From: Rossellomorea sp036867415
GTDB taxonomy: Bacteria; Bacillota; Bacilli; Bacillales; Bacillaceae_B
DNA length: 64,000 nt
Assembly (NCBI RefSeq): GCF_036867415.1
Contig: NZ_JBAJHU010000005.1
Coordinates: forward strand, 124,001-188,000
Direction: 5' to 3'
The notes under the pieces were generated by a model that saw only the letters and a list, made by a program, of their open reading frames with translations, was not told the DNA's origin and did not search any database. Each line of letters starts with the position of its first letter. Position 1 is the stretch's first letter. Of the stretch, positions 43,154 to 52,254 are shown in pieces. The position numbers and the translations under genes are program-made.

Positions 43154-45308
43154 GCCCAATTGGCAGGAAATAGATCCTTTTTCGGATACGGAAGAAGGGG
43201 GCTTCAAGATCGAAGCTGACGCAGGCAGCACATATGAGACCAATGAAAAATTAACGGTTAAGACTTTATATACCGGGGAAGATACGGCGTCACTCTCTCA
43301 TCGCGGGGGTTTGCCCGGTATTGCTCCCTATACAAGGGGTCCATATCCGACCATGTATGTGAACAGGCCGTGGACGGTCAGGCAGTATGCGGGCTTTTCC
43401 ACTGCAGAAGAAAGTAATGCTTTCTACAGAAGAAATTTAAGTATGGGACAAAAGGGTTTGTCTGTGGCATTCGATCTTGCGACCCACAGAGGGTATGATT
43501 CAGATCATCCCCGGGTGGTCGGTGATGTCGGGAAAGCCGGGGTGGCCATTGATTCCATACTGGATATGAAGATTCTGTTCGATGGCATCCCGCTTGACCA
43601 GATGTCGGTATCCATGACCATGAATGGAGCGGTCCTTCCGATTTTGGCTTTTTATATCGTGACCGCCGAAGAACAAGGGGTATCCCGGGAGAAACTGTCC
43701 GGCACCATTCAGAATGATATTTTAAAAGAGTACATGGTGAGGAACACATATATTTACCCGCCTGAAACTTCTATGAAAATCATCGCAGATATCTTTGAGT
43801 ACACTTCGAAGAATATGCCGAAATTCAACAGCATCAGTATTTCGGGCTATCATATGCAGGAAGCGGGTGCTCCTGCGGATATCGAACTTGCCTATACACT
43901 CGCTGACGGGCTTGAATATGTAAGGACTGGACTGAAATCGGGAATCGGTATCGATTCCTTCGCCCCGCGCCTTTCGTTCTTCTGGGCAGTGGGAATGAAC
44001 TACTTTATGGAAGTGGCGAAAATGAGGGCGGCGAGAAGTATCTGGGCGAAAATGATGAAAACCTTCAACCCTGAAAACCCAAAATCGATGGCGCTCAGGA
44101 CGCATTCACAAACTTCAGGATGGAGTTTGACTGAGCAGGACCCATTCAATAACGTGACGCGGACGTTATTGGAAGCCCACGCAGCAGCGATGGGACACAC
44201 TCAATCGCTCCATACTAACGCGTTGGATGAAGCGATTGCCCTGCCGACTGATTTCTCGGCACGGATTGCCCGCAATACCCAATTGTATCTCCAGGAAGAA
44301 ACGGGAATCACCAAAGTCATTGATCCGTGGGCTGGTTCCTATTATGTGGAAACTCTGACTGAGCAGCTGATGGAGAAAGCGTGGGAGCATATTGAAGAGA
44401 TAGAGGAACTCGGCGGAATGACGAAAGCTATTGAGACCGGACTTCCTAAGATGCGGATTGAGGAAGCAGCTGCGAGAAGGCAGGCGATGATCGATTCGGG
44501 AAAAGAATCAATCATCGGGGTGAATAAGCACCGGCTGGATAAAGAGGATGATATCGAAACTCTCGATATTGATAATACAGCAGTAAGACAGAAACAAATT
44601 GAAAGAATTCAGAAGCTGAAAGAGGAGAGAAATGAAGAGGAAGTGATCCATGCTCTTGAAGCTCTGACTGCAGCTGCAAAGTCTGGTGTTGGGAATCTTC
44701 TTGAGAAAGCGGTTGAAGCTGCAAGGGTGCGGGCAACGCTCGGTGAAATATCCGATGCGGTTGAAACAGTGTCGGGAAGGCATAAAGCGACGATAAGGAG
44801 CATCAGCGGAGTATACAGTTCTAACTTTTCAAACGAGCAGGAAATTGCAGTCGTACAGGAAATGACAGCGGACTTCTTGGAGAATGAAGGACGAAGACCG
44901 CGCATCCTGATTGCCAAGATGGGGCAGGACGGTCACGACCGCGGAGCGAAAGTGATCAGTACAGCATTCGCCGACCTTGGATTTGATGTCGATATTGGAC
45001 CGTTATTCCAGACACCTGTAGAAACGGCTTTGCAGGCAGTCGAAAACGATGTCCATGTCATCGGATTCAGCTCCCTCGCAGCTGGCCATAAAACTCTCCT
45101 TCCACAGCTTGCTGCCGAGCTGAAAAAATTGGGAAGGGAAGACATACTGGTGGTTGTGGGAGGTGTCATCCCGGCGAAGGACTATGAGTTTCTGTTGAAA
45201 AACGGGGCCTCGGCTGTGTTCGGTCCGGGCACGATCATTCCGGTCGCCGCACAAAAAGTGATCAAGGAAATCTATCAAGTACTGGGTTACGAGGAAGTGA
45301 CCGAATAA
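43143..45308 (+). CDS. mutB: Methylmalonyl-CoA mutase, large (alpha, catalytic) subunit
   Basis: 721 residues after GGAGGAGGAG inside the end of mutA. The N-terminal substrate-binding TIM barrel has RGPYPTMYVNRPWTVRQYAGF (CoA-tunnel residues), SISGYHMQEAGA and RTHSQTSGWSLT. The C-terminal cobalamin domain has AKMGQDGHDRGAKVI (base-off ligand His in DGHDRG), VIGFSSLAAGH and the GPGTIIP phosphate loop. This is the B12-dependent catalytic subunit, so the cell must make or import cobalamin. Confidence 0.96.
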   Translation: MLNKPNWQEIDPFSDTEEGGFKIEADAGSTYETNEKLTVKTLYTGEDTASLSHRGGLPGIAPYTRGPYPTMYVNRPWTVRQYAGFSTAEESNAFYRRNLSMGQKGLSVAFDLATHRGYDSDHPRVVGDVGKAGVAIDSILDMKILFDGIPLDQMSVSMTMNGAVLPILAFYIVTAEEQGVSREKLSGTIQNDILKEYMVRNTYIYPPETSMKIIADIFEYTSKNMPKFNSISISGYHMQEAGAPADIELAYTLADGLEYVRTGLKSGIGIDSFAPRLSFFWAVGMNYFMEVAKMRAARSIWAKMMKTFNPENPKSMALRTHSQTSGWSLTEQDPFNNVTRTLLEAHAAAMGHTQSLHTNALDEAIALPTDFSARIARNTQLYLQEETGITKVIDPWAGSYYVETLTEQLMEKAWEHIEEIEELGGMTKAIETGLPKMRIEEAAARRQAMIDSGKESIIGVNKHRLDKEDDIETLDIDNTAVRQKQIERIQKLKEERNEEEVIHALEALTAAAKSGVGNLLEKAVEAARVRATLGEISDAVETVSGRHKATIRSISGVYSSNFSNEQEIAVVQEMTADFLENEGRRPRILIAKMGQDGHDRGAKVISTAFADLGFDVDIGPLFQTPVETALQAVENDVHVIGFSSLAAGHKTLLPQLAAELKKLGREDILVVVGGVIPAKDYEFLLKNGASAVFGPGTIIPVAAQKVIKEIYQVLGYEEVTE

Positions 45309-46339
45309 TGGATGCTCAAAATCCGGGAAAAAAGAGTAGGTTTGTGAAGAGAAAGAACGATCCCGTTCCGGTCCCTGCTCTTAGAGAAGGTATCCTCAAT
45401 GGAAATCGCAGCTCCCTGGCAAAGGCCATCACCCTGATCGAGAGCAACGCCGCCCATCATTACGAATGGGGGCAGCAACTTCTCGGGGAAGTGATGCCCC
45501 ATACGGGTAACAGCCTTCGGATCGGGATCACGGGGGTCCCGGGTGCCGGAAAAAGTACATTTATCGAAGCATTTGGTGAAATGCTCTGTAACAAGGGGCA
45601 TTCAGTGGCGGTTCTTGCAATCGATCCGAGTTCTTCCTTATCAGGGGGCAGCATTTTAGGGGATAAAACCAGGATGGAGCAGTTATCGAAAAACCCGAAA
45701 GCGTTTGTCAGGCCGTCACCTACTGCAGGGACCCTCGGCGGTGTACACAGGAAAACGAATGAAACACTTCTGTTGTGTGAAGCAGCCGGCTATGACATCA
45801 TCATCATAGAAACGGTGGGAGTGGGTCAAAGTGAAATCATGGTCAGACAAATGGTGGACTTCTTCCTGTTACTCGCGATCACCGGAGCGGGAGACGAGCT
45901 CCAGGGTATGAAAAAGGGCATCATGGAGCTTTGTGATGCAATGGTCGTCAATAAAGCTGATGGTGAAAATAAGCGCCTCGCTGAAAAAACGAGACGTGAA
46001 CTGAATCAGATTCTTCATTTTCTTGTACCGGCAACAAAGGGTTGGGGTTCCAGGGCATATACTTGCTCCTCCCTTGAAAAAAGAGGACTAAGTGAAATAT
46101 GGGAAGTCATCAAGGATTTCGAAAGCAAAACGAAAGAAATCGGCAGCTTTCAGAGCAGGAGGTCCATTCAAAAGAAAGAATGGTTCTATACTATGTTAAA
46201 AGATCGCATTCTAACTGATTTCTTCCTGCATGAAAGGATTAAACCGTACATTTCACAGTTTGAAGAAAAAGTAAAGAGCGGCGGTCTTACCACTTCTAAG
46301 GCGATTGAAGAATTGCTCGATTTATACAAGCAATCTTAA
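45308..46339 (+). CDS. meaB: Methylmalonyl-CoA mutase-associated GTPase MeaB
   Basis: 343 residues; its ATG shares the last base of the mutB stop codon. G3E-family P-loop GTPase: Walker A GVPGAGKSTFIEAFGEML, DPSSSLSGGSILGDKTRM switch region, ETVGVGQSE and the base-recognition NKAD. MeaB gates cobalamin loading and protects the mutase from inactivation. Formerly annotated as ArgK. Confidence 0.95.
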   Translation: MDAQNPGKKSRFVKRKNDPVPVPALREGILNGNRSSLAKAITLIESNAAHHYEWGQQLLGEVMPHTGNSLRIGITGVPGAGKSTFIEAFGEMLCNKGHSVAVLAIDPSSSLSGGSILGDKTRMEQLSKNPKAFVRPSPTAGTLGGVHRKTNETLLLCEAAGYDIIIIETVGVGQSEIMVRQMVDFFLLLAITGAGDELQGMKKGIMELCDAMVVNKADGENKRLAEKTRRELNQILHFLVPATKGWGSRAYTCSSLEKRGLSEIWEVIKDFESKTKEIGSFQSRRSIQKKEWFYTMLKDRILTDFFLHERIKPYISQFEEKVKSGGLTTSKAIEELLDLYKQS

Positions 46340-46364
46340 TCCAGACCTTTTTAGTCAATTTTAA

Positions 46365-46394
46365 TTGAAAATGAAGGCTCAAACTTGTTATGAT
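46365..46394 (+). promoter_or_regulatory. Candidate sigma-A promoter of brxB
   Basis: TTGAAA (46365-46370), 18-nt spacing, TATGAT (46389-46394), about 70 nt before brxB. Confidence 0.5.
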
Positions 46395-46466
46395 GGTGAT
46401 ACATCAAACTTCGAGAATAATGAAGAGTGATAAAGAATATAGAGTATCGAAAAGGAGAGTCCAAGA

Positions 46467-46904
46467 ATGGATATGGATTTCAATTTATTTATGAACGATG
46501 TCGTCCGCCAGGCCCGTCAGGAAATGGAGACATCCGGTTATTCACAATTAACGACAGAAGAAGAAGTGGATCAGGCTTTCACAAAGCCGGGTACTACACT
46601 TGTCATGATCAACTCAGTATGCGGATGTGCCGGGGGCATTGCCCGTCCTGCAGCGGCTCATGCCATTCACTACGATAAAAGACCGGATCAGTTGGTTACT
46701 GTGTTTGCAGGCCAGGATAAAGAAGCAACGGCTAAAGCGCGCAATTACTTTACCGGTTACCCGCCATCCTCACCATCATTCGCTCTTTTGAAAGACGGAA
46801 AGCTTGTGACAATGGTGGAGAGACATGAGATTGAAGGTCATGACCCAATGTCGGTTGTGAACAAACTGCAATCCTATTTTGATGACTATTGCGAAGAAGT
46901 TTAA
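46467..46904 (+). CDS. brxB: Bacilliredoxin BrxB (YqiW)
   Basis: 145 residues, 9 nt after AAGGAG. DUF1094/thioredoxin-like fold with the unusual Cys-Gly-Cys active site in MINSVCGCAGGIARPAAAHA near residue 53. Bacilliredoxins remove bacillithiol from S-bacillithiolated proteins after oxidative stress. The ALLKDGKLVTMVERHEIEGHDP segment is the family C-terminal half. Its own terminator follows. Confidence 0.95.
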   Translation: MDMDFNLFMNDVVRQARQEMETSGYSQLTTEEEVDQAFTKPGTTLVMINSVCGCAGGIARPAAAHAIHYDKRPDQLVTVFAGQDKEATAKARNYFTGYPPSSPSFALLKDGKLVTMVERHEIEGHDPMSVVNKLQSYFDDYCEEV

Positions 46905-46920
46905 TCATTATACGAAATAG

Positions 46921-46956
46921 ACCTGTCAGGAAAATGCCGGCAGGTTTATTTTTTTT
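46921..46956 (+). terminator. Terminator of brxB
   Basis: ACCTGTC (46921-46927) pairs with GGCAGGT (46939-46945), then a T-rich tract. Confidence 0.8.
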
Positions 46957-47046
46957 GCTTTTTCTGGATTCGTTCATTCTTCTTTTTTATCAGCGCTTCT
47001 ATATGGTATTCTTAAAGAATCATTTTAACTGTTAGGAGTAAGTAGA

Positions 47047-48033
47047 ATGTTCCGTATAGGTTATCGAACACTTAAAACGGGAATCGGGACTGCCCTGGCG
47101 ATCAGTATCGCTCAAATGTTTCACCTTGATAACTTCGTCTCTGCCGGGATCCTGACCATCCTGTGTATTCAAAACACTAAGAAAAAATCCGTTCAGGCAT
47201 CCTCGAGCCGCTTCATCGCCTGTGTGATCGGGATGTTATTCTCTGCTGCATTCTTTGAATTCATTGACTATCATCCCGTCGTCATCGGTCTCCTGCTTCT
47301 TGTCTTCATCCCCGTAATGGTTTCAATGCGGATAAAAGAAGGGATCGTCACAAGCTCAGTCATCATTCTCCATGTCTATTCTGCGGGAAATGTAACAATG
47401 GACCTCTTCAGGAACGAACTTGGGATCATCGTGATCGGGATCGGCATCGCATTGATCATGAATCTGTACATGCCGAGTGTAGAAAACAAGCTTGCCGATT
47501 ATCAGGAAAAAATCGAAAACAACTTTTATAAAATCTTCTGTGAACTGATCAATCATCTCAAGACCAATCAGAGCGATTGGGACGGTAAAGAGATCACGGA
47601 AACGGAAGAGCTGCTGAGGGAAGCTAAAACACTTGCCTTCAAAGATGTAGAAAATCATTTTCTCCGAAACGAAGACATCTATTATGTCTACTTTAAAATG
47701 AGGGAAAAGCAATTTGAAATCCTTCAGCGCATCCTTCCGATCGCTGCTTCGATTTCAATAAGGGTCGAACCCGGAAAGAAAATAGCACATTTCCTGGAAG
47801 AACTCAGCCGGCATATCCATCCGGGCAATACCGCACTCTTCTACTTGAAAAAACTGTATGATATGAAAGTCGAGTTCGAACAGATGGACTTACCCAAAAC
47901 AAGGGAGGAGTTTGAAGTACGCGCAGCCCTCTATCAGTTTGTGAAAGAAATGGAACAGTACTTATTGATTAAAAGTTCCTTTAAAGGCATCCAAAAGAAT
48001 GATAAGAGGAAAAGAGAAGTAAACTACACTTAA
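47047..48033 (+). CDS. yqjA: YqjA-family membrane protein (aromatic acid exporter/FUSC-like)
   Basis: 328 residues after TTAGGAGT. The N-terminal half holds a membrane bundle with hydrophobic segments at about 11-35, 55-75, 78-95 and 100-142; the C-terminal half (about 150-328) is a helical cytosolic domain. Layout fits the ArAE_1/DUF939 YqjA family; substrate unknown. Sixth-frame shadows aside, this is the only reading with a ribosome site. Followed 25 nt later by an L,D-transpeptidase gene. Confidence 0.82.
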   Translation: MFRIGYRTLKTGIGTALAISIAQMFHLDNFVSAGILTILCIQNTKKKSVQASSSRFIACVIGMLFSAAFFEFIDYHPVVIGLLLLVFIPVMVSMRIKEGIVTSSVIILHVYSAGNVTMDLFRNELGIIVIGIGIALIMNLYMPSVENKLADYQEKIENNFYKIFCELINHLKTNQSDWDGKEITETEELLREAKTLAFKDVENHFLRNEDIYYVYFKMREKQFEILQRILPIAASISIRVEPGKKIAHFLEELSRHIHPGNTALFYLKKLYDMKVEFEQMDLPKTREEFEVRAALYQFVKEMEQYLLIKSSFKGIQKNDKRKREVNYT

Positions 48034-48058
48034 ATCTATATAAAGGGTGAGACGACCA

Positions 48059-48562
48059 ATGCGTTTACTTCTTGTTTTTCTGCTTATGGCTTCTCCAATT
48101 TGGCCGCTGGGCAGAAACCCTCTACCCGGCGATCCGTTCCTGATCATAAATAAAGCGACAAATCAGCTTGCATATATCGATGAAGGGAAGATTGCCGGCA
48201 CCTATCCGGCCGCCACCGGGAAAACCGCCGATTCAACTCCCGAAGGACTGTTTACCGTCACAGTGAAAGCGAAAAATCCCTATTACCGCAAAAAGGATAT
48301 TCCGGGCGGCGACCCGGGGAATCCACTTGGATCAAGATGGATCGGATTTGATGCTGAAGGCACGGATGGAAGGATTTACGGCATCCACGGAACGAATAAG
48401 CCCTCAAGCATCGGAAAGTATATTTCAAACGGGTGCATCCGGCTCTTGAATGTGAATGTAGACTTTCTTTTTGACAGAGTGCCGGTCGGGACAAGGGTCC
48501 TCGTGGTGAAATCTTCAAAATCTTTTGAGCAGCTGGGGAAAGAATACGGTGCAATTAAATAA
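48059..48562 (+). CDS. yqjB: L,D-transpeptidase (YkuD domain, YqjB-like)
   Basis: 167 residues from ATG 48059, 8 nt after GGGTGA; GTG 48047 overlaps that site. A signal-like N-terminus (about 1-18, LLLVFLLMASPIWPLG) precedes the YkuD catalytic domain, with the signature HGTNKPSSIGKYISNGCIRL (catalytic His and Cys in the HxxN...SxGCIR pattern). It should form 3-3 cross-links in, or otherwise modify, peptidoglycan outside the membrane. No LysM domain is present. The stop codon coincides with the start of a palindromic repeat. Confidence 0.92.
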   Translation: MRLLLVFLLMASPIWPLGRNPLPGDPFLIINKATNQLAYIDEGKIAGTYPAATGKTADSTPEGLFTVTVKAKNPYYRKKDIPGGDPGNPLGSRWIGFDAEGTDGRIYGIHGTNKPSSIGKYISNGCIRLLNVNVDFLFDRVPVGTRVLVVKSSKSFEQLGKEYGAIK

Positions 48563-48686
48563 GAAAAGCGGAGAGGCTTTGAACAGAGGCGGGTGGCATA
48601 AGGCGAATCGGCCACGAACGCGTTCTTGCCTTCTTGGCCGGTTTGACTTATGACATGTGCCTCTAAGCCCCGGAGCTGGCCAATTA
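48561..48686 (+). repeat. ~125-bp palindromic dispersed repeat, copy at the yqjB stop codon
   Basis: Begins at the yqjB stop codon (TAAGAAAAGCGGAG) and ends GGAGCTGGCCAA. Paired arms: AGAGGC with GCCTCT, GGCATAAG with CTTATGAC, and an inner GGCC...GGCC hairpin. Shares ends and arm order with the copies at 52253, 52378, 59773 and 59896. Confidence 0.85.
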
Positions 48687-48718
48687 TCCAGGTTGAATTT
48701 ATCCTTTCCTATCAAATG

Positions 48719-48765
48719 AAAAAAGATCTGCTGTTCGACTTCGTCGATCGGCAGATCCTTTTTTA
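48719..48765. terminator. Bidirectional terminator between yqjB and prli42
   Basis: AAAAAAGATCTGCTG pairs with CGGCAGATCCTTTTTT. A- and T-runs on the two sides let it serve both the plus-strand yqjB and the minus-strand prli42. Confidence 0.82.
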
Positions 48766-48813
48766 TATGAGCTTGCAGAGCAGTCTTTGCATCACTTTCC
48801 CTGTGCCGCTTCC

Positions 48814-48909
48814 TTATAGTAAAAATGTCAGCCCGGCCATGATAGTGGAGGCAATCATGGCAAATAGCATCAAGTACACTACGATTTTCTGCATTTTCTT
48901 GTTACCCAT
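48814..48909 (-). CDS. prli42: Stressosome-associated miniprotein Prli42
   Basis: A 31-codon gene reads MGNKKMQKIVVYLMLFAMIA, then a hydrophobic stretch to a C-terminal LTFLL. The start lies 6 nt after GGAGA. It has a basic N-terminus and a single transmembrane helix (about 9-30). Listeria Prli42 is a 31-residue membrane protein with the same NKK...VVYLML pattern that tethers the stressosome (RsbR) to the membrane for oxidative-stress sensing. The gene is convergent with yqjB, with a shared terminator between. Confidence 0.85.
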   Translation of the reverse strand: MGNKKMQKIVVYLMLFAMIASTIMAGLTFLL

Positions 48910-48993
48910 CGAATCTCTCCATTCCAATGAATCCATTTAAATTATAGATATATTTTATCGTGATTGAACAGATAATACAACCTGTCCACTTAG

Positions 48994-49007
48994 AGAAAGC
49001 GCTTTAT
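48994..49007 (+). promoter_or_regulatory. cre-like site upstream of mce
   Basis: AGAAAGCGCTTTAT matches the cre pattern TGWAARCGYTWNCW at all but two positions and has the palindromic core AAAGCGCTTT. It lies about 86 nt before mce. Confidence 0.48.
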
Positions 49008-49092
49008 TTATTCGGTAAAATAGGAGGATTTTCGACAGATGGGATCGAATTGTTATAGAGATAGGAGTACAACAAGTGAGGGGATGGCAAGA

Positions 49093-49512
49093 ATGAAAAG
49101 AGTCGATCACATCGGGATAGCAGTATCTTCTATACAACATGTTCTTCCATTTTATGAACAGACGCTCGGACTGAAGCTGTTGAAAGTTGAAGAAGTGGCA
49201 TCCCAAGGTGTCAAAGTTGCATTTATTGACGGGGGAAATATCAAACTCGAATTACTTGAACCGCTACATAAAGAAAGTCCCATTGCAAAGTTCATCGAAA
49301 AAAAAGGGGAAGGAATTCATCACTTAGCCTTTGGAGTAGAAGGAATCGAAGAACGTATCCTGGAATTGCGCGAAAAAGGTGTGAAAATGATCAATGAAGA
49401 GCCAAAGCAAGGAGCAGGCGGGGCCATGGTTGCCTTCATGCATCCGAAATCATCACATGGCGTTCTGTATGAGCTTTGTGATAAAACGAACATCAAGGAG
49501 GATCGTGCATAA
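49093..49512 (+). CDS. mce: Methylmalonyl-CoA epimerase
   Basis: Interconverts (S)- and (R)-methylmalonyl-CoA between the carboxylase and the mutase. 139 residues from ATG 49093, 9 nt after GAGGGG; ATG 49084 overlaps it. Vicinal-oxygen-chelate fold with metal ligands in KRVDHIGIAV (His), LELLEPL (Glu), GIHHLAFGV (His) and GVLYELCDK (Glu). It overlaps the next gene by one base. Confidence 0.95.
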   Translation: MKRVDHIGIAVSSIQHVLPFYEQTLGLKLLKVEEVASQGVKVAFIDGGNIKLELLEPLHKESPIAKFIEKKGEGIHHLAFGVEGIEERILELREKGVKMINEEPKQGAGGAMVAFMHPKSSHGVLYELCDKTNIKEDRA

Positions 49513-51059
49513 TGGATATTTATGAAAAGATTAATGAATTATATGACCGCAGAAGAGAAGTGGAACTTGGCGGCGGGGATGCCAAAATTGATAAACAGCA
49601 TGAAAAAGGGAAGTTGACCGCAAGGGAAAGAATCGACATCCTGGTCGATCCCGGAAGCTTCGTTGAATTGAACCCTTTCATTGAACATAGATGTTCAGAT
49701 TTCGGGTTGAACGGAGTGAACGGTCCCGGGGACGGGGTAGTCACCGGTTACGGCAAAGTCAACGGAAATCCGATTTATCTGTTTTCTCAGGATTTCACCG
49801 TGTTTGGCGGTGCGCTCGGGGAAATGCATGCGAAGAAAATTGCCAATGTCATGGATTTGGCCGTCAAAAATGGAGCACCTTTCATCGGGTTGAATGATTC
49901 GGGTGGTGCGCGCATCCAGGAAGGTGTGGTTTCCCTTGACGGGTACGGGCATATTTTCTACCGTAACTCGATTTATTCAGGAGTCATCCCCCAAATTTCT
50001 GTCATCATGGGTCCGTGTGCAGGCGGGGCAGTTTATTCCCCTGCGATTACCGATTTTGTATTCATGGTCGATGAAACGAGCCAGATGTTCATCACAGGTC
50101 CTAAAGTAATCGAGACGGTTACCGGTGAAAAAATAAGTTCCGAGGACCTTGGCGGTGCGAAAGTACACAATACGATCAGCGGTAATGCGCATTTCAGGGG
50201 GAAGACAGAAGAAGAAGTCCTTCTCGACGTCCGCAGGTTATTAAGTTATTTACCCCAGAATAATGAGGAGAAGCCACCCCGTCTCGAGGTTTCGGAAGAT
50301 GATGATTACCGTGCTGATTTAACAGATCTTATCCCATTCGATGCAATCCGTCCGTATGACGTTCGGACTGTCATCAATGAAATCGTCGATGAGGGAAGTT
50401 TCATGGAAGTGCAAAAGGAGTTTGCCAAGAATATCGTGGTTGGCCTGGCACGTATTAAGGGTGAAGTGGTAGGGCTCGTATGTAACCAGCCGAAATTTAT
50501 GGCGGGAGGGCTGGATATCGACTCTTCCGATAAAGCGTCAAGGTTCATCCGGTTCTGCGATTCCTTTAATATTCCATTGATCACATTTGAAGATGTCACA
50601 GGCTTCTTCCCGGGGATCAAACAGGAGCATGGGGGCATCATCCGTCACGGAGCGAAAATCCTATACGCCTATTCAGAAGCGACTGTGCCAAAGATGACGG
50701 TCATTCTAAGAAAAGCATACGGCGGGGCTTATGTGGCGCTGAACAGCAAGTCGATCGGTGCAGACCTTGTATTTGCCTGGCCGAATGCAGAAATTGCCGT
50801 AATGGGGCCACAGGGAGCCGCCAATATCATTTTTGCACGGGAAATTGCCGGAAGCGATGCCCCAGAAGAGCTTCGCGAACAGAAAATCGAAGAATACCGC
50901 GAGAAATTTGCAAATCCTTATGTAGCCGCATCACGCGGGATGGTCGATGATGTCATCGATCCAAGAGAAACCCGGATCAAGCTTATTCAGGGACTTGAAA
51001 TGATGAGAAACAAAAAAGAAGAGAGACCTGCGAAAAAACACGGAAATATTCCTCTATAA
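49512..51059 (+). CDS. pccB: Acyl-CoA (propionyl-CoA) carboxylase beta subunit
   Basis: 515 residues; ATG shares a base with the mce stop, behind AAGGAGG. Carboxyltransferase domains: KGKLTARERIDILVDPGSF, GGARIQEGVVSLDGYG, GPCAGGAVYSPAITDF, and the second crotonase half with GFFPGIKQEHGG and RKAYGGAYVALNSKSIGADL. Operon partners Mce and, 3 kb upstream, MutAB show that propionyl-CoA to (S)-methylmalonyl-CoA is the likely step. No matching alpha (biotin carboxylase-carrier) subunit is encoded nearby. Methylmalonyl-CoA decarboxylase alpha is the family alternative. Confidence 0.92.
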   Translation: MDIYEKINELYDRRREVELGGGDAKIDKQHEKGKLTARERIDILVDPGSFVELNPFIEHRCSDFGLNGVNGPGDGVVTGYGKVNGNPIYLFSQDFTVFGGALGEMHAKKIANVMDLAVKNGAPFIGLNDSGGARIQEGVVSLDGYGHIFYRNSIYSGVIPQISVIMGPCAGGAVYSPAITDFVFMVDETSQMFITGPKVIETVTGEKISSEDLGGAKVHNTISGNAHFRGKTEEEVLLDVRRLLSYLPQNNEEKPPRLEVSEDDDYRADLTDLIPFDAIRPYDVRTVINEIVDEGSFMEVQKEFAKNIVVGLARIKGEVVGLVCNQPKFMAGGLDIDSSDKASRFIRFCDSFNIPLITFEDVTGFFPGIKQEHGGIIRHGAKILYAYSEATVPKMTVILRKAYGGAYVALNSKSIGADLVFAWPNAEIAVMGPQGAANIIFAREIAGSDAPEELREQKIEEYREKFANPYVAASRGMVDDVIDPRETRIKLIQGLEMMRNKKEERPAKKHGNIPL

Positions 51060-51069
51060 GGAAGTTTAT

Positions 51070-51098
51070 TTGTCCGGTTCTCACATTCACGATATACT
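51070..51098 (+). promoter_or_regulatory. Sigma-A promoter of yqjE
   Basis: TTGTCC (51070-51075), 17-nt spacing, TATACT (51093-51098), 35 nt before the gene. Confidence 0.62.
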
Positions 51099-51132
51099 AG
51101 AACAGTGAATACATATTGTGGAGGTCAGTCTA

Positions 51133-52254
51133 ATGATAAATCAAGAACGTTTATTAAATGAATTCCTGGAATTGGTACAAATCGATTCCGAAACAAAAGA
51201 TGAAGCAGAAATTGCAAAGGTTTTAACGAAAAAGTTTACAGATCTGGGTGTAGATGTATTCGAAGATGACACAATGAGTGTGACCGGTCACGGTGCCGGT
51301 AACCTCATCTGTAACCTGAAAGGCAATAAAGAAGGTGTCGATACCATTTATTTCACTTCCCACATGGATACAGTCGTTCCTGCAAAAGGAGTCAAACCGA
51401 CTGTCAAGGATGATGGGTATGTATACTCCGACGGGACGACGATCCTCGGGGCGGATGATAAAGCAGGACTCGCAACGATGCTCGAAGCCGTACGTATCCT
51501 GAAAGAAGAAGATATCCCTCACGGCGATATCCAGTTCATCATTACCGCAGGTGAAGAATCCGGTCTCGTAGGGGCTAAAGCACTCGATTCTTCCCTCGTG
51601 AAAGCGAAATACGGATTTGCCCTTGATTCGGACGGGAAAGTCGGTAACATTATCGTCGCGGCTCCGACGCAGGCAAAAGTCCTTGCAACGATTTTCGGTA
51701 AGACAGCACATGCCGGTGTCGCTCCTGAGAAAGGTGTATCCGCAATCACCATTGCTGCAAAAGCGATTGCTAAAATGCCGCTTGGGCGCATCGACGAGGA
51801 AACAACTGCTAACATTGGACGGTTTGAAGGCGGTAAAGCAACAAATATCGTTTGCGAGCAAGTAGACATTTTAGCTGAAGCGCGTTCACTCGTGCCTGAA
51901 AAAATGGAAAAACAAGTGGAAAAGATGAAATCTGCCTTTGAAACTGTGGCAGAAGAAATGGGCGGGAAAGCCGAAGTGGAGGTACAGGTAATGTACCCTG
52001 GATTCAAATTCAGTGATGGTGACGAAGTCGTCGAAGTGGCTAAACGTGCTGCCAAGAAAATCGGCCGCCCGAGTGAGCTGCTGACAAGCGGAGGCGGAAG
52101 CGATGCAAACGTCATCGCAGGCTTCGGTGTACCAACCGTCAACTTGGCTGTCGGATATGAAGAAATCCACACGAAAAGCGAAAGAATGCCAGTCGAAGAA
52201 TTGAACAAACTGGCTGAAATGGTCGTAGCAGTCATTCAGGAAGTGGCTGAATAG
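51133..52254 (+). CDS. yqjE: M20-family zinc peptidase (YqjE, peptidase T-like)
   Basis: 373 residues from ATG 51133, 7 nt after GGAGGTC; GTG 51118 precedes that site. Metal and catalytic residues: His-Met-Asp in TSHMDTVVP, the bridging Asp in GADDKAGLATML, and the Glu pair in ITAGEESGLVGA. The inserted dimerisation domain covers about 175-285. Probably a cytosolic aminotri- or dipeptidase; the exact substrate is unknown. The stop TAG is the first bases of a palindromic repeat array. Confidence 0.92.
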   Translation: MINQERLLNEFLELVQIDSETKDEAEIAKVLTKKFTDLGVDVFEDDTMSVTGHGAGNLICNLKGNKEGVDTIYFTSHMDTVVPAKGVKPTVKDDGYVYSDGTTILGADDKAGLATMLEAVRILKEEDIPHGDIQFIITAGEESGLVGAKALDSSLVKAKYGFALDSDGKVGNIIVAAPTQAKVLATIFGKTAHAGVAPEKGVSAITIAAKAIAKMPLGRIDEETTANIGRFEGGKATNIVCEQVDILAEARSLVPEKMEKQVEKMKSAFETVAEEMGGKAEVEVQVMYPGFKFSDGDEVVEVAKRAAKKIGRPSELLTSGGGSDANVIAGFGVPTVNLAVGYEEIHTKSERMPVEELNKLAEMVVAVIQEVAE

